From assembly GCA_025642075.2 (NCBI GenBank), contig JAODUO010001350.1, positions 159,304-223,303 on the forward strand: 64,000 bases of DNA, read 5' to 3'. Shown one piece after another: positions 13,427 to 24,878 of the stretch (the stretch's first letter is position 1; each line of letters begins with the position of its first letter). Under the pieces are notes generated by a model. The model was not told where the DNA came from. It saw only the letters and a list, made by a program, of their open reading frames with translations, and did not search any database. Source of the stretch: Ridgeia piscesae (taxonomy: Eukaryota > Annelida > Polychaeta > Sabellida > Siboglinidae). The position numbers were made by a program, and so were the translations under genes.

Positions 13427-13474
<48 letters not shown>

Positions 13475-13476
13475 AT
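13389..13476. repeat. TGCA / GCGT microsatellite
   Basis: ATGCATGCATGC passes into about nine GCGT tetranucleotides, then GCGATGCATG. It is an alternating purine/pyrimidine stretch throughout. Confidence 0.95.
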
Positions 13477-15130
13477 GCATGTGTGAATGCAAGCTTATGG
13501 CTATTGGTTTTACTGCAACAGCTGTCTGCCTTATGGAGGAAAATGTAGGTCAAAAATGGAAAAAATCAATAAATAAAACCGATTGTGCCTATTAGCAAAC
13601 ACCATTACCTAATGGGATCAGCGTCAGTTAAAATGACATAAACCATTTGGTATGACGGAATGTAGGAATTGCTCCTGTGATACAAAAAATTATGGGATTT
13701 GGAAAACACCCAGGTACCACCAGAAGTTGTACTACATGAAATAATTAAGGGCACCAAATGAACTACGCATATTTACATGTACAGGAAAGAAAACCATGTC
13801 AAAAGAGTGGCAGCCTATTGGAAAATATGTGTCTACCTGTGTATAACTCATATTTATATCACAATTTAATTACCATAACAGCATCAACACTTACTTGTTA
13901 TGTCACATTTTATATCAACATTTACAATGTGACTATAAGTAAAAGTGCATTTAGTAAAGTACCTGTCGTTAAAATATTATCAATACAGTTACATTTAGTT
14001 TGATCAGGCTTGTTAGGTACCTTTAGAACCAGACTGAAAAGCATTTGTCATTGCGCAATATTATCATTTTTTGTCAAACTACTTCTGTTGATTTTGTCAC
14101 GGAAATTGGAACTGGTCAATACAAAGTCTATCTTGACAAGCCAGCATGTCGCAGTTGACAAAATGTATTTGACTGTTGTCTTCTATGTATGTATAAGTAA
14201 CATGAATCACTGTACAGCTGTATTCACTTCAGTGTCTCTTGAATATCAGACGTAGTTTTGATATGGGTGTTGTTTTGAGATGTCCCCCAAATGACAGATG
14301 AAGCTGTCTCTCTCCTGTAGCACCTTCTAAGTGGGTTATCTTAACAGCAGATCCTTGCTTCCCAACAATTTGAGGCTATTTTCTGATCACACCTATCTTC
14401 ATAGTGTAGAAGTGATCGGGTATCACAGAAGGAACTGTTAATCCAGTGATGTTCTCACATAATTTTAACCCAGTTATCACCCTTTGGTCTGTTTTAAATC
14501 AATACGAGCAGGTCTGGTTAGTGTACTGATCCATGTACTAATAAAAATATGGAAAATCTATATGACCTTTTCTAATTAATTTAAAGAAAATGCATTTGCA
14601 AAACAATTAACACAATTACGTTCTCAACTTGTTATTCACAACAACAATTTCAGTTAAAAAAATCACTACTTTGTAAGAAATACGAAAGATGGTGGTAGAA
14701 GCTGTGACCAGTAGTACATGACATTGTGATGGTGAGTTAGAATGAGGACAACACAAGTGGAGGTCCAACTACAATGGTAGTGGTGAGTCCACTGCACTAG
14801 AAAGAACAACTTGCGGCTGCGTCAAAGTTTGGAAATTTTGTTCATACCACATTGCCTCAATTTGCTCTCCTGCAAGTGAACCTGTTCATAAATAGACATG
14901 GCAGATAAACATGAAATAATACTCTTTGTGTAGTGTCTGCTGCGTGGCTGAAGATGGTTCGAGATGGTGTTCGATAATTCAATTGAACGAACCTATCTAC
15001 CAGAGGGTAAAGTATTTTGAGCAGTTCTATGGACTGAATACTGTGATATATATATATAAAACTTGCCTTTATCTTTTTGTTTTTATCTGCAACAAATGAC
15101 ACTTGAGAAAGACAACAGTGTGAATTAAGA
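13477..15130. other. AT-rich intergenic
   Basis: No gene, repeat or transposon end recognised. Several 60-96-codon open frames look accidental. Confidence 0.45.
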
Positions 15131-15149
15131 TGATGTGATGTACCCACCC

Positions 15150-15358
15150 CATCCCGCCCGTCACATCCCGCCCGTCACGTCCCGCCCGTCACGTCCCGCC
15201 CTTCACGTCCCGCCCTTCACGTCCCGCCCTTCACGTCCCGCCCTTCACGTCCCGCCCTTCACGTCCCGCCCTTCACGTCCCGCCCTTCACGTCCCGCCCT
15301 TCACGTCCCGCCCTTCACGTCCCACCCTTCATGTCCCACCCTTCACATCCTACCCTAT
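15150..15358. repeat. 14-bp minisatellite, about 15 copies
   Basis: The unit CGTCCCGCCCTTCA repeats almost perfectly between about 15180 and 15320. It grades at both ends into variants (CATCCCGCCCGTCA on the left, CATCCTACCC on the right). It is strongly C-rich on the plus strand, and three units make 14 codons, giving a short accidental open frame. Confidence 0.95.
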
Positions 15359-16145
15359 CACGCAAGAGAGGGGACACTTACGTGGATGGAAGGAGGCTGT
15401 CTCTTCCCAGTCCCTGTGTGGCGTGGATAGCGTGGTTTCCTTCCTTCCCACTGTTCTGGCGTCTGTAGGGAAAAGTTGGGAGTCAACTGGGAATGTCGGC
15501 AGGACCATAGCGAGGACTTAGAAACATTCTCACAATAGTTTACTAGCATCTACAGGTTGTTTCTACAATTATCCACAAGAGGGCAGCACCTTCCACCAAA
15601 TGATCTCACTCACACACTCAGAGAGGCCTACACTTTATGTCTTCATGAAATCATATTACTCAACATGCTCAGGATTTAGATGTGCAACCGTTCTCTTGCA
15701 CCTTATAAAATGTAAAACTGATGTAACATTATCTCAGTTTGCTGGCTCATATATTTGGTTATTTCTGAATGATTATGGGGGACTGGTATCAAGTGATTTA
15801 TCTAAACAACACCCACACAAACATGAACATCCAATTTACAAATAACATTGTACAAGAAACCACAAAGGTTAGGTGTAGTTGGCCGCGGGGTTGCATTTTG
15901 GTGTAGACATTGGTTGACGGATCACACATCAACCTGTGATGATTTCTACACATTTGCTGCCACAGTACATTGTCATTCTAAAAACGCAAAGCATTTGTAT
16001 TATTTTGAGCATTTAATCAAGTGTGTCTGCCATCACAGAACACGCCACTGTCTACTGACACTGTTAAATGCAACAGCATCTGTTCGTGGCGTTAAGCAAG
16101 GACACATATTATACCCCAAAAGACCCCAGGGCGCGGCTGATTTAC

Positions 16146-16324
16146 CTTATGTTGGTTTCCAGGCCCCAGTTCCAGATCCATTCCTCCCACAGACACCATG
16201 CATCGTTTTGGGGCTGCCATCCTGGCATTGCCAGAGGCTATTGCACTCGCTGAAGACAGCTTCAGTTCGGTGGGACGTGTGGCTCTCTGTCTCGTCTGAG
16301 GCCGTTGCCCGGTCGCTAACGCCA
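16146..16324 (-). CDS. Candidate internal exon, unrecognised
   Basis: This GC-rich island of ~180 bp in AT-rich surroundings is bounded on the minus strand by an acceptor-like TCTTTTGTAG (AG at 16326-16325) and a donor-like ATAAG|GTAAAT (GT at 16145-16144). One frame runs without stops from acceptor to donor and contains ATGGCAGCCCC. Another frame encodes a Cys-rich stretch (CNSLWQCQDG, then HGVCGRNG) but meets a TAA just before the donor. I do not recognise either. It may equally be a GC-rich fragment without function. Confidence 0.25.
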
Positions 16325-16329
16325 CTACA

Positions 16330-19300
16330 AAAGATCAATGTTTAATGTCATTAACAAAGCATAATTGATTTTTTTCATTATTCACGTAATCTGTGATGAT
16401 TTCTTTGCAGGGACTATAAAATATTATTGTGAAAATTGTGTATATCGTTCAAATTTTATTAATTCGTCAGTGGTTCCGAAGGCTAGATCACTATAAGTAC
16501 AATCATTGTACAGTGTTGATATATTTGCATCCAGTAGCAATAGCAGGTTAATCTTAAATGTTTTTTTATCCAATTCAATATGATTTATTCAAACAACATT
16601 CAGTAGACATTATAATTTAAGACTATACAAACATGCTATACACATAATGTTATTTGAAGGGAATACACAAGAAGTTAAAAACTTGTAGTACAGGTGTAGT
16701 ACGTATCCCCGAACATAATATGTTTGGTCACAACCATAATATAAGAAATAATTATTATAATGTAAATATTGCACACATCCTAAATACACGACTAGGAAAG
16801 TAAACAGAACAACATAAATATAATTAGTGATACAAGCCCTAGTTCATAAGTCACATTACTATCACTTGTTCAAAATATATGGATGCATACAAGGAATTAT
16901 ACTTAGAATTCAGATACATTAGTCATCTGAATGAGTTGCAATGAAAGTTGCTACTATATATATTCATTTATTTACTCTGAACTGCCAGTGAACAAGATTA
17001 CAATGTCATAACAAGTGCGAGTGATGTCATCATATATGTATGTCCATTTAATTTTACCAAAAGCATGATTTAGGAAGTCCTAAAATCAATACCTGGTACT
17101 GCATAAATTGTTAAATGCTGGGTGCTTAGAGAGTCCTATCCCTCTGCCAACAGAACAAGGCACATTAAGGGGTGGCGTGTCCTTCTACCTGGAGTCAGCC
17201 GGGGTAGCAGCTTGTAGCAGGCTGTATGCTGTCTAAAATGTGGCAAAATTAAACATCAAAGTGACTGTAATTAACTTTAAACTTGGCTCGTGTCAGCATT
17301 AATGCCATTAAAGCTTGTTTTGAAACTGTTTTGTTTACTATTTGATCAAATTGTTGGTTTCTTGTTGATCACCTGCGACTCTGTTCATAATTTAGTCCAC
17401 ATGGTCAACTATGTTTTTCCAACAAACATTATAAAATATCAGTCATCAAACAGAGGGCGTGAGAGACAGTGTTGATGACATAGCTATGTACCTCTCTGCC
17501 AACAAGTGCACTCTATTCAAATCAGTCACACTTTTGCAAATAATTAGGCCATTTTGAAGCCTTCACAGCAACAAATCACCGTCATTCCAAATGACAGCAG
17601 TGTGCAACATAAACCTTTCTGGTGTCACAGTCTGCTGGGTTCAATATCCTGGAGCTGGGAACAATGACACGTCCATCATACATACTCAAGACTGGTTCAG
17701 ATGGTTTAGATTATAGCACATGTCTGTTAGTCTTGATGTAGGATCGAATATCATATCACTGCAGACGAGTATTGCAGACCACCCGAAGCTGTTTCCTATC
17801 CCTGTCTCTTTCCATTATATGCTCTTCAGGATTTTTCAAGTCCAAGTTTATATTTCTAAGAAACTGATCATCCTGTTCTGCAGGATGCTGTTATCTTGTT
17901 GTCACCAGGTGACAGCTCTTTATCTCGACACAAGACAGCCTGCAATATTAATCCATATGCACTGTTACCTGGCAATGATCTAAAACTTGATAGTGATCAT
18001 GACTGGTGCTCACGTCATCCATCAAAAAGAAATAAAGCAAATAGTTTTAAACTTAGTCAACCTTTAACTTACATTGATGTAAAATAATCGAAAATAAAAA
18101 TTGACTTTGTCATCAATAATTATGACACAAAACTGCGATGCCCTCTGACATCACTGAGCACATATGTGCAAGTCTATAAGCGTACAAAAAAACATTGAGT
18201 TATTAATTTGTGTTTCTAGGGATATTTTAATATTGTTTTTATTTTTCATATCAGCACAAACTGGCCACTAAGAGCATCCCTTCTGCATTAATCTGAAACA
18301 ATTCTCTGAGCAGACTATAATCTTTAATGTCTTTCCCTTGCGAAAGTCTGCCCAATTCGTCCATTAGGAAGTGGGAAGACCAGTCCCTGGTGTCGACGGA
18401 TTAGTGTCCCTTGTAAAGACGGCTGTAAGCAAACATTTCCTGCCATGCATGTCTCCAGGAAGTGACAGATAAGAGACAGTCTTTATAGTGTTTGTCAACT
18501 GGCAATCAAACTAGTATATTGCAGAGCAAACTTCCTGAGTGGGTGTGTAATGTGTGTACCCCTCAGCGTGTAGGTTCTACCCAAACATAAACATTTGCTC
18601 AATGTAGCAGATGCAGTCTGACACAGACACAAGTCCCAGTGATCCAGTCTCCATACTTTCGCAATGTTTCTCATGAGAAATTCCTTCAAGAGTAGGTTAG
18701 CTTACAAATCAGTTCTATTAATAAAGTATAGCAAATACCAAGAATAGGAATGTAAATAACTTGATGTTGTGTTTTTTGAAATACAACAAAAGTTGGAAAA
18801 TCTGAGGTCATCACCACCAGTCCAAGTAAGCGAATTAAGACAGAAAGATGCAAGTGAACTTGGCACCGCGAGGAGATGTATCCGTACTACATTTTCAAAG
18901 CATTTTTAATCAAGAACACTATGTCATTTATAACTATGATACAACTTTCCCAGGGTGCAATGGGACACTGTTGGACAATGTTTCTCACAGACTCTAACCC
19001 CCTCCCCCATTCCCTGTCGTGACACTGTGTGCCTGGCTCGTGCAGTTTGGGGGCTTACCATTTGGGGGACCTATTGCTGGGTATGGGCATACCTGTCAGT
19101 CTGCATCAAGTTGACTGGGTTTATTCAGCAGCTGAGGTGGGCCCTGAAGCCTACCTACAAGCCCTGGGGCCCACCTGGCAGACTGCTAGCAGACTGCCCA
19201 GTGTGACTAGAGCGTGAAGCTCACTGGTACAAACCAGTTGGATCCTGTAGGACTTCGCAAATATGCCACAAACAAAGACGAAAAGAAGCAATGTTTTTAT

Positions 19301-21445
19301 ACATCACATACCAGTACAGAAAATCAAACATCTGGGATTCTGGGTAAGGTAGAAAACGAAGGTCACAGATGTGACTGAACAAGTCAGAAGACGTACGGAA
19401 GTGGACCTGGGCTGGTTCCAACAATGATATACGAGATAACTGATGGCCATTGCGCATCACCACCTGGAAACCATAGGATTTAGGGAAATGGTTTAGAGGA
19501 AAACTGGGAAGACGACAGAGAGATAAACTGGATGAGTTATTGGGAGGGCGCCATCTGGCACAAGAGAGAGAGCATGACAAAGCATGCTGAGGCCTTTACC
19601 CAAACCACAACACTTTACAACTATACAATGAACAATGATGACTTCTCTGCATAGGGAACAAATTTAAGGGTGACCTTAATTGCAGGGTGTCTGTATCACT
19701 GAGCTGGCTACAAACAGAGTGTCAACTATACCAGTAACAAGCAACAACGACACAGTGCATACAGGTCAAATGAACTCAAACGTTACACAACTCTAGTTGA
19801 AATTGGAACATTTAATATCACATTCTTATTACAAACAACGCCTTGGGCTAACAAAACCAACATTGGTGGACAGTATAGCTTCAATTTACTTATTCAAGTA
19901 CATCTGAAAACACTCTACTTTAAACTGGCTTTTAAAGTCTAATAGGTTACCTTTACAGGTGTGTGATGAACACCAACCCCTGACGGAGTGTTTGAACACA
20001 TTTAAATTGTGTCCTAAAATTCATCATAATTATAACATCTGCTTTTAATGTTGACTTATTTGGGAGTTTACTATTATATTACTATATAATTTTAATAATT
20101 ATTTATTTAATAACATATATTAATGTTTATTTGTTTAAATTTCACATTTAATTTAATTGTTTTACAACTGTTGCTATATTAGTCTAATTTTATTTATTTA
20201 TGTTTTTTACACAACACTTCACAGTCACAATTGCTAGAAACAATTCTGTCAGGCTGAATATACATTTACATCACATTTTAGTTGTGTATACATAACTTAT
20301 ATTGTTTATAGAAGACTATAATTATAAACATTCAAACTCTGGAGACAAATGTTTAAATACATTTCATTATTATTATCTGAGCCTGGATCTTTTGCTGATC
20401 AGATCCTGTCCCGATGGTAGCCTTGAACACATGGACTCACTCTTGACAGGTGCATTACAGATTAGCTGATCAACAACTTAGCCAGGTCATCAATAAGAGA
20501 TAAATCTGAGTGGTCTGATACACCCTGTCAGCCTCTTTCATCTGGGGTATCCCAGAGATGTGGATACAGCAGCTGCTGATGTCAGAATAAAGCAGAACTT
20601 AATGAAAACAAGGTTATCTACACTTTCCTGTTTGTGCATTATGATGAAAGTATTTGTGACAAAAGTGTAGGACCAACTTGATAAATGATCATTCTGTTGT
20701 GAACCTGTGTTATTTAGGGGTCAATTCAAAAATGAGATGCATCAATACAGCCATACTGGCAACAATAATTAGAATGCATTTAGATGAATGGGGACATTGG
20801 TTGTAATTATTTATCAGTTGTGAGTTAACTATATTTTACATTAAATTTATTCTTGAGTAGAAGTTATTAACACTAATTCACCTCAGATCTACTTGAGTAA
20901 TAGTACCATCTGACAAATAAAAACCTATATTTGAATAAAAAGTAAAACATTTATTTGTTTTCAAAAGAATAAAATGTACACCTGGATATGTATTAACACT
21001 GGAAATGACTTCATATTTTCACTTGTATGCCAAATAATGGTTTGTATGCAAACTACAATTGCAAACTGACACGTGGTTGGATAATAATAACTTTGGCGTA
21101 GCAACTGGATCCTTGGGTGATTATAGCATAAATGTAGCAAAATGCTTCTCCTTGTAAGGTCCAGTTTGAGGCATGATAAGACTATTTATGACCCAACAAG
21201 CTCAATGTGGGTGCATTACGTGTTTCTGTATCAAACAGTCATAGTAAAATAACACAGCTTATTGGATGTATCTAACTAAAGACCAGCTACTGGGGTCACT
21301 GAGATAGTTGCTAGGGTCAACTGGATTAGACAGAGTCAGCAGTGAGGTCTGCTATCTACATGTCCAGTGATACAAACCAGACCCAAGACCAATGTCATGG
21401 AGCTGGATCTGCCATAAAGTCTACTTGCCTGGCCAATGAATACAT
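16330..21445. other. Five-kilobase AT-rich intergenic or intronic stretch
   Basis: No coding domain or repeat recognised. A very AT-rich patch lies at 20040-20215. A GC-richer patch at 18955-19215 (with GGGGGACC and GGGGCCC words) has open frames of 60-83 codons without a recognised motif. A 119-codon minus-strand frame at 19221-19580 also has no recognisable domain. Confidence 0.4.
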
Positions 21446-21459
21446 TGTGTTACAACCCA

Positions 21460-21722
21460 TAGCTCCATGTAGAGACCCGTCCACCCGTCATTTGGACCCG
21501 GTAAAAACGAATACGGACGGGTAGAAATATGGTGGACGGGGAAAAAAATGAAGGAGCAAAAAGTCTTCCAAAACCATAGATATTGTTAGTTATGCCTTGA
21601 AAGTGAGTGAAAATGGTGTCACATGTGTGTTTGTAGTCCACTTCAGGGCGTAACAGTTCACATTCACGTGTCCACCAAAACATGTGTGACTGGCAATAAT
21701 TTTATCCTGCATAAAGCCCTGT
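21460..21722 (+). mobile_element. Dispersed TIR family A, full-length copy 2
   Basis: Starts at AGCTCCATGTAGAGACCCG and ends TCCTGCATAAAGCCC, with inverted ends related to GCTTTATGCAG. The 10-bp word TGTTACAACC flanks it on both sides (21449-21458 and 21721-21730), consistent with a target-site duplication, although similar words near other copies mean it might belong to the element. Internal landmarks match the copies at 5155 and 32361. Confidence 0.8.
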
Positions 21723-21734
21723 TACAACCAGCCA

Positions 21735-21800
21735 CAGTCCAGCAGCAGTCCAGCAGCAGTCCAGCCGCAGTCCAGCCAGAGTCCAGCCCCAGTCCAACTG
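21735..21800. repeat. Short CAGTCCAGC repeat
   Basis: CAGCAGTCCAGC-type words repeat about six times in 65 bp immediately after the family A copy. Confidence 0.7.
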
Positions 21801-21869
21801 TTGGCACTGGCCATTTACTGCTACCACCTTCTGTCCACAACTGTCAAATGGATAAGCTGGATTCAAATA

Positions 21870-22400
21870 AATTCTTTTCTACATAATAATCACAACTGTC
21901 AATTTGCGTGTTATCCACCTTCTACATAAATGTAAAGGTAAGTTCTTATTATAGTGCAGTATCCAATCCTCAGGACTGCTCTTTTTTTTAGCAATTTATA
22001 TATACACTTTACTTCCTGGCTGACATATTCAATCGAACACCATCACAGGTTCTCTGGGAATTTTAGGAAGGCAAATTTGTCTTCCTCAAGATCATGTGGA
22101 TGCGTCAACTTCCCAGAAAATTATTGCGGCACTAGAATTATTAGTTTTGTGTCTGTCCAAAGTTACAATTGAGTAATTATAAGCATTCTCACCATGCAGC
22201 CATGCTCCAACATGTGTCACATGACTTAAGTCATGTGACACAATAATGCCATAATGTCACTCTGTTGAATCTTGATGACAGCAGGAAGCAGTTGTAATAT
22301 ACATTTCTTGAGATCACAGGTCTTTCTTTGATCACTGGCAAATTAAATCCCAAACCTACAACCACTGAAGTTGAGAGTAAAACAACACTCCAGGAGACCC
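21870..22400. repeat. Leader segment, copy 1 of a segmental duplication
   Basis: About 500 bp beginning TTTCTACATAATAATCACAA and ending at the first 21-bp unit recurs at 24350-24875, with a displacement of about 2,482 bp. The two copies match closely across the whole segment (shared words include TAAAGGT, GTGCAGTATCCA and CTCCAGGAG). Copy 1 contains a 30-bp perfect palindrome at 22213-22242, half of which is missing from copy 2. Confidence 0.92.
22213..22242. promoter_or_regulatory. 30-bp perfect palindrome holding two inverted TCACATGA-type E-boxes
   Basis: The sequence reads identically on both strands over 30 bases with TTAA at its centre. Each arm contains GTCACATGAC or its complement, a CANNTG E-box in the TCATGTGA context known for bHLH-Zip factors of the MITF/TFE and USF families. 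Binding is inference only; the palindrome itself is certain. The right arm and centre survive at about 24693 in the duplicated leader, without the outer left arm. Confidence 0.7.
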
Positions 22401-22401
22401 C

Positions 22402-24335
22402 TACCTAGACCTAGTCCCTGGTAGACTCTACCTAGTCCCTGGTAGACTCTACCCAGTCCCTGGTAGACTCTTCCTAGTCCCTGGTAGACTCTACCTAGTC
22501 CCTGGTAGACTCTACCTAGTCCCTGGTAGACTCTTCCTAGTCCCTGGTAGACTCTTCCTAGTCTCTGGTAGACTCTACCTAGTCCCTTGTAGACTCTGCC
22601 TAGTCCCTGGTAGACTCTGCCTAGTCCCTGGTAGACTCTGCCTAGTCCCTGGTAGACTCTGCCTAGCCCCTGGTAGACTCTACCTAGTCCCTGGTAGACT
22701 CTACCTAGTCCCTGGTAGACTCTACCTAGTCCCTGGTAGACTCTGCCTAGTCCCTGGTAGACTCTACCTAGTCCCTGGTAGATTTACCTAGCCCCTTTAG
22801 CTTCCTAGTCCTGGTAGACTCTGCCTAGTCCCTGGTAGACTCTACCTAGTCCCTGGTAGACTTACCTGTCCCTGGTAGACTCTACCTAGTCCCTGGTAGA
22901 CTCTGCCTGCCCTGGTAGACTCTGCCAGCCCCTGGTAGACTCTACCTAGTCCCTGGTAGACTCTGCCTAGCCCCTGGTAAGACTCTACCTAGTCCCTGGT
23001 AGACTCTACCTAGTCCCTGGTAGACTCTACCTAGTCCCTGGTAGACTCTACCTAGTCCCTGGTAGACACTCCTAGTCCCTGGTAGACTCTACCTAGTCCC
23101 TGGTAGACTCTACCTAGTCCCTGGAGACTCCCCAGTCCTGGTAGACTCTACCTGGTCCCTGGTAGACTCTACCTGGTCCCTGGTAGACTCTCCTAGTCCC
23201 TGGTAGACTCTGCCTAGTCCCTGGTAGACTCTGCCTGGCCCCTGTAGACTCTACCTGTCCCTGGTAGACTCTACCTAGTCCCTGATAGACTCTACCTAGT
23301 CCCTGGTAGACTCTGCCTAGTCCCTGGTAAGACACTGCATAGTCCCTGGTAGACTCTACCTAGTCCCTGGTAGACTCTACCTAGTCCCTGGTAAGACTCT
23401 ACCTAGTCCCTGGTAGACTCTACCTAGTCCCTGGTAGACTCTACCTAGTCCCTGGTAGACTTCCTAGTCCCTGGTAGACTCTACCTAGTCCCTGGTAGAC
23501 TCTACCTAGTCCCTGGTAGACTCTACCTAGTCCCTGGTAGACTCTACCTAGTCCCTGGTAGACTCTACCTAGTCCCTGGTAGACTCTACCTGGTCCCTGG
23601 TAAGACTCTACCTAGTCCCTGGTAGACTCTGCCTAGTCCCTGGTAGACTCTACCTAGGTCCCTGGTAGACTCTACCTAGTCCCTGGTAGACTCTGCCTAG
23701 TCCCTGGTAGACTCTACCTAGTCCACGATAGACTCTACCTAGTCCCTGGTAGACTCTACCTAGTCCCTGGTAGACTCTACCTAGTCCCTGGTAGACTCTA
23801 CCTAGTCCCTGGTAGACTCTACCTAGTCCCTGGTAGACTCTGCCTAGTCCCTGGTAGACTCTACCTAGTCCACGATAGACTCTACCTAGTCCCTGGTAGA
23901 CTCTACCTAGTCCCTGGTAGACTCTACCTAGTCCCTGGTAGACTCCGCCTAGTCCCTGGTAGACTCTGCCTAGTCCCTGGTACACTCTGCCTAGTCCCTG
24001 GTAGACTCTACCTAGTCCCTGGTAGACTCTTCCTAGTCTCTGGTAGACTCTACCTAGTCCCTGGTAGACTCTACCTAGTCCCTGGTAGACTCTACCTAGT
24101 CCCTGGTAGACTCTACCTAGTCCCTTGTAGACTCTACCTAGTCCCTTGTAGACTCTACCTAGTCTCTTGTAGACTCTACCTAGTCCCTTGTAGACTCTAC
24201 CTAGTCTCTTGTAGACTCTACCTAGTCCCTTGTAGACTCTACCTAGTCCCTGTAGATCTACCAGTCCTGGTAGACTCCCAGTCCCTGGTACACTCGCCTA
24301 GTCCCTGGTAGTCACACCTGTCCCTGGTAGACCTT
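22402..24335. repeat. 21-bp minisatellite array E1, about 92 copies
   Basis: The unit GACTCTACCTAGTCCCTGGTA repeats with frequent substitutions (TACC/TGCC/TTCC, CCTGG/CCTTG) and scattered one- to five-base indels. Each unit contains CTACC...GGTAG, able to form a small hairpin, and a CTAG palindrome. On the minus strand three frames give heptapeptide repeats such as GRVYQGL until an indel intervenes; these are not genes. The array ends with TTGAGAGTAAACAAC, a piece of the leader end, just before the second leader copy. Confidence 0.97.
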
Positions 24336-24344
24336 GAGAGTAAA

Positions 24345-24878
24345 CAACATAAATTCCTTTCTACATAATAATCACAACTGTGAATTGTTGTGTTTTAAAT
24401 CCACCTTCTACATAAATGTAAAGGTCAGTTCTTATTACAGTGCAGTATCCATTCTCAGGATTGCTTTTTTAAGCAATTTATATGTACACTGTACTTCCTA
24501 GCTGACATATTCAATCAAACACCATCTCAGGTTGTATGGAAATTTTAGGAAGGTAAATTCGTCTTCCTCAAGATCAGGTGGGTGCCTCAACTTCCCAGAA
24601 AAAATTTCCGACACTAGAATTATTAGTTCTGTGGCTGTCCAAAAGTTACAATCGAGTAATTATAAGCATTCTCACCATGCAGCCACACTCCAACGACTTA
24701 AGTCATGTGACACAACCATAATGTCACTCTGCTGAATATTGATGACAGCAGGAAGCAGTTGTAACATACATTTCTTGAGATCACAGGTCTATCTTTGATC
24801 ACTGGCAAATTAAATCCCAAACCTACAACCGCTGAAGTTGAGAGTAAAACAACACTCCAGGAGCCCCCTACCCTGAGA
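24345..24878. repeat. Leader segment, copy 2 of a segmental duplication
   Basis: Nearly the same as 21870-22400 with scattered substitutions. The left arm of the 30-bp palindrome is absent (about 24690). It is followed directly by the second 21-bp array, so leader plus array behave as one duplicated unit. Confidence 0.92.
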
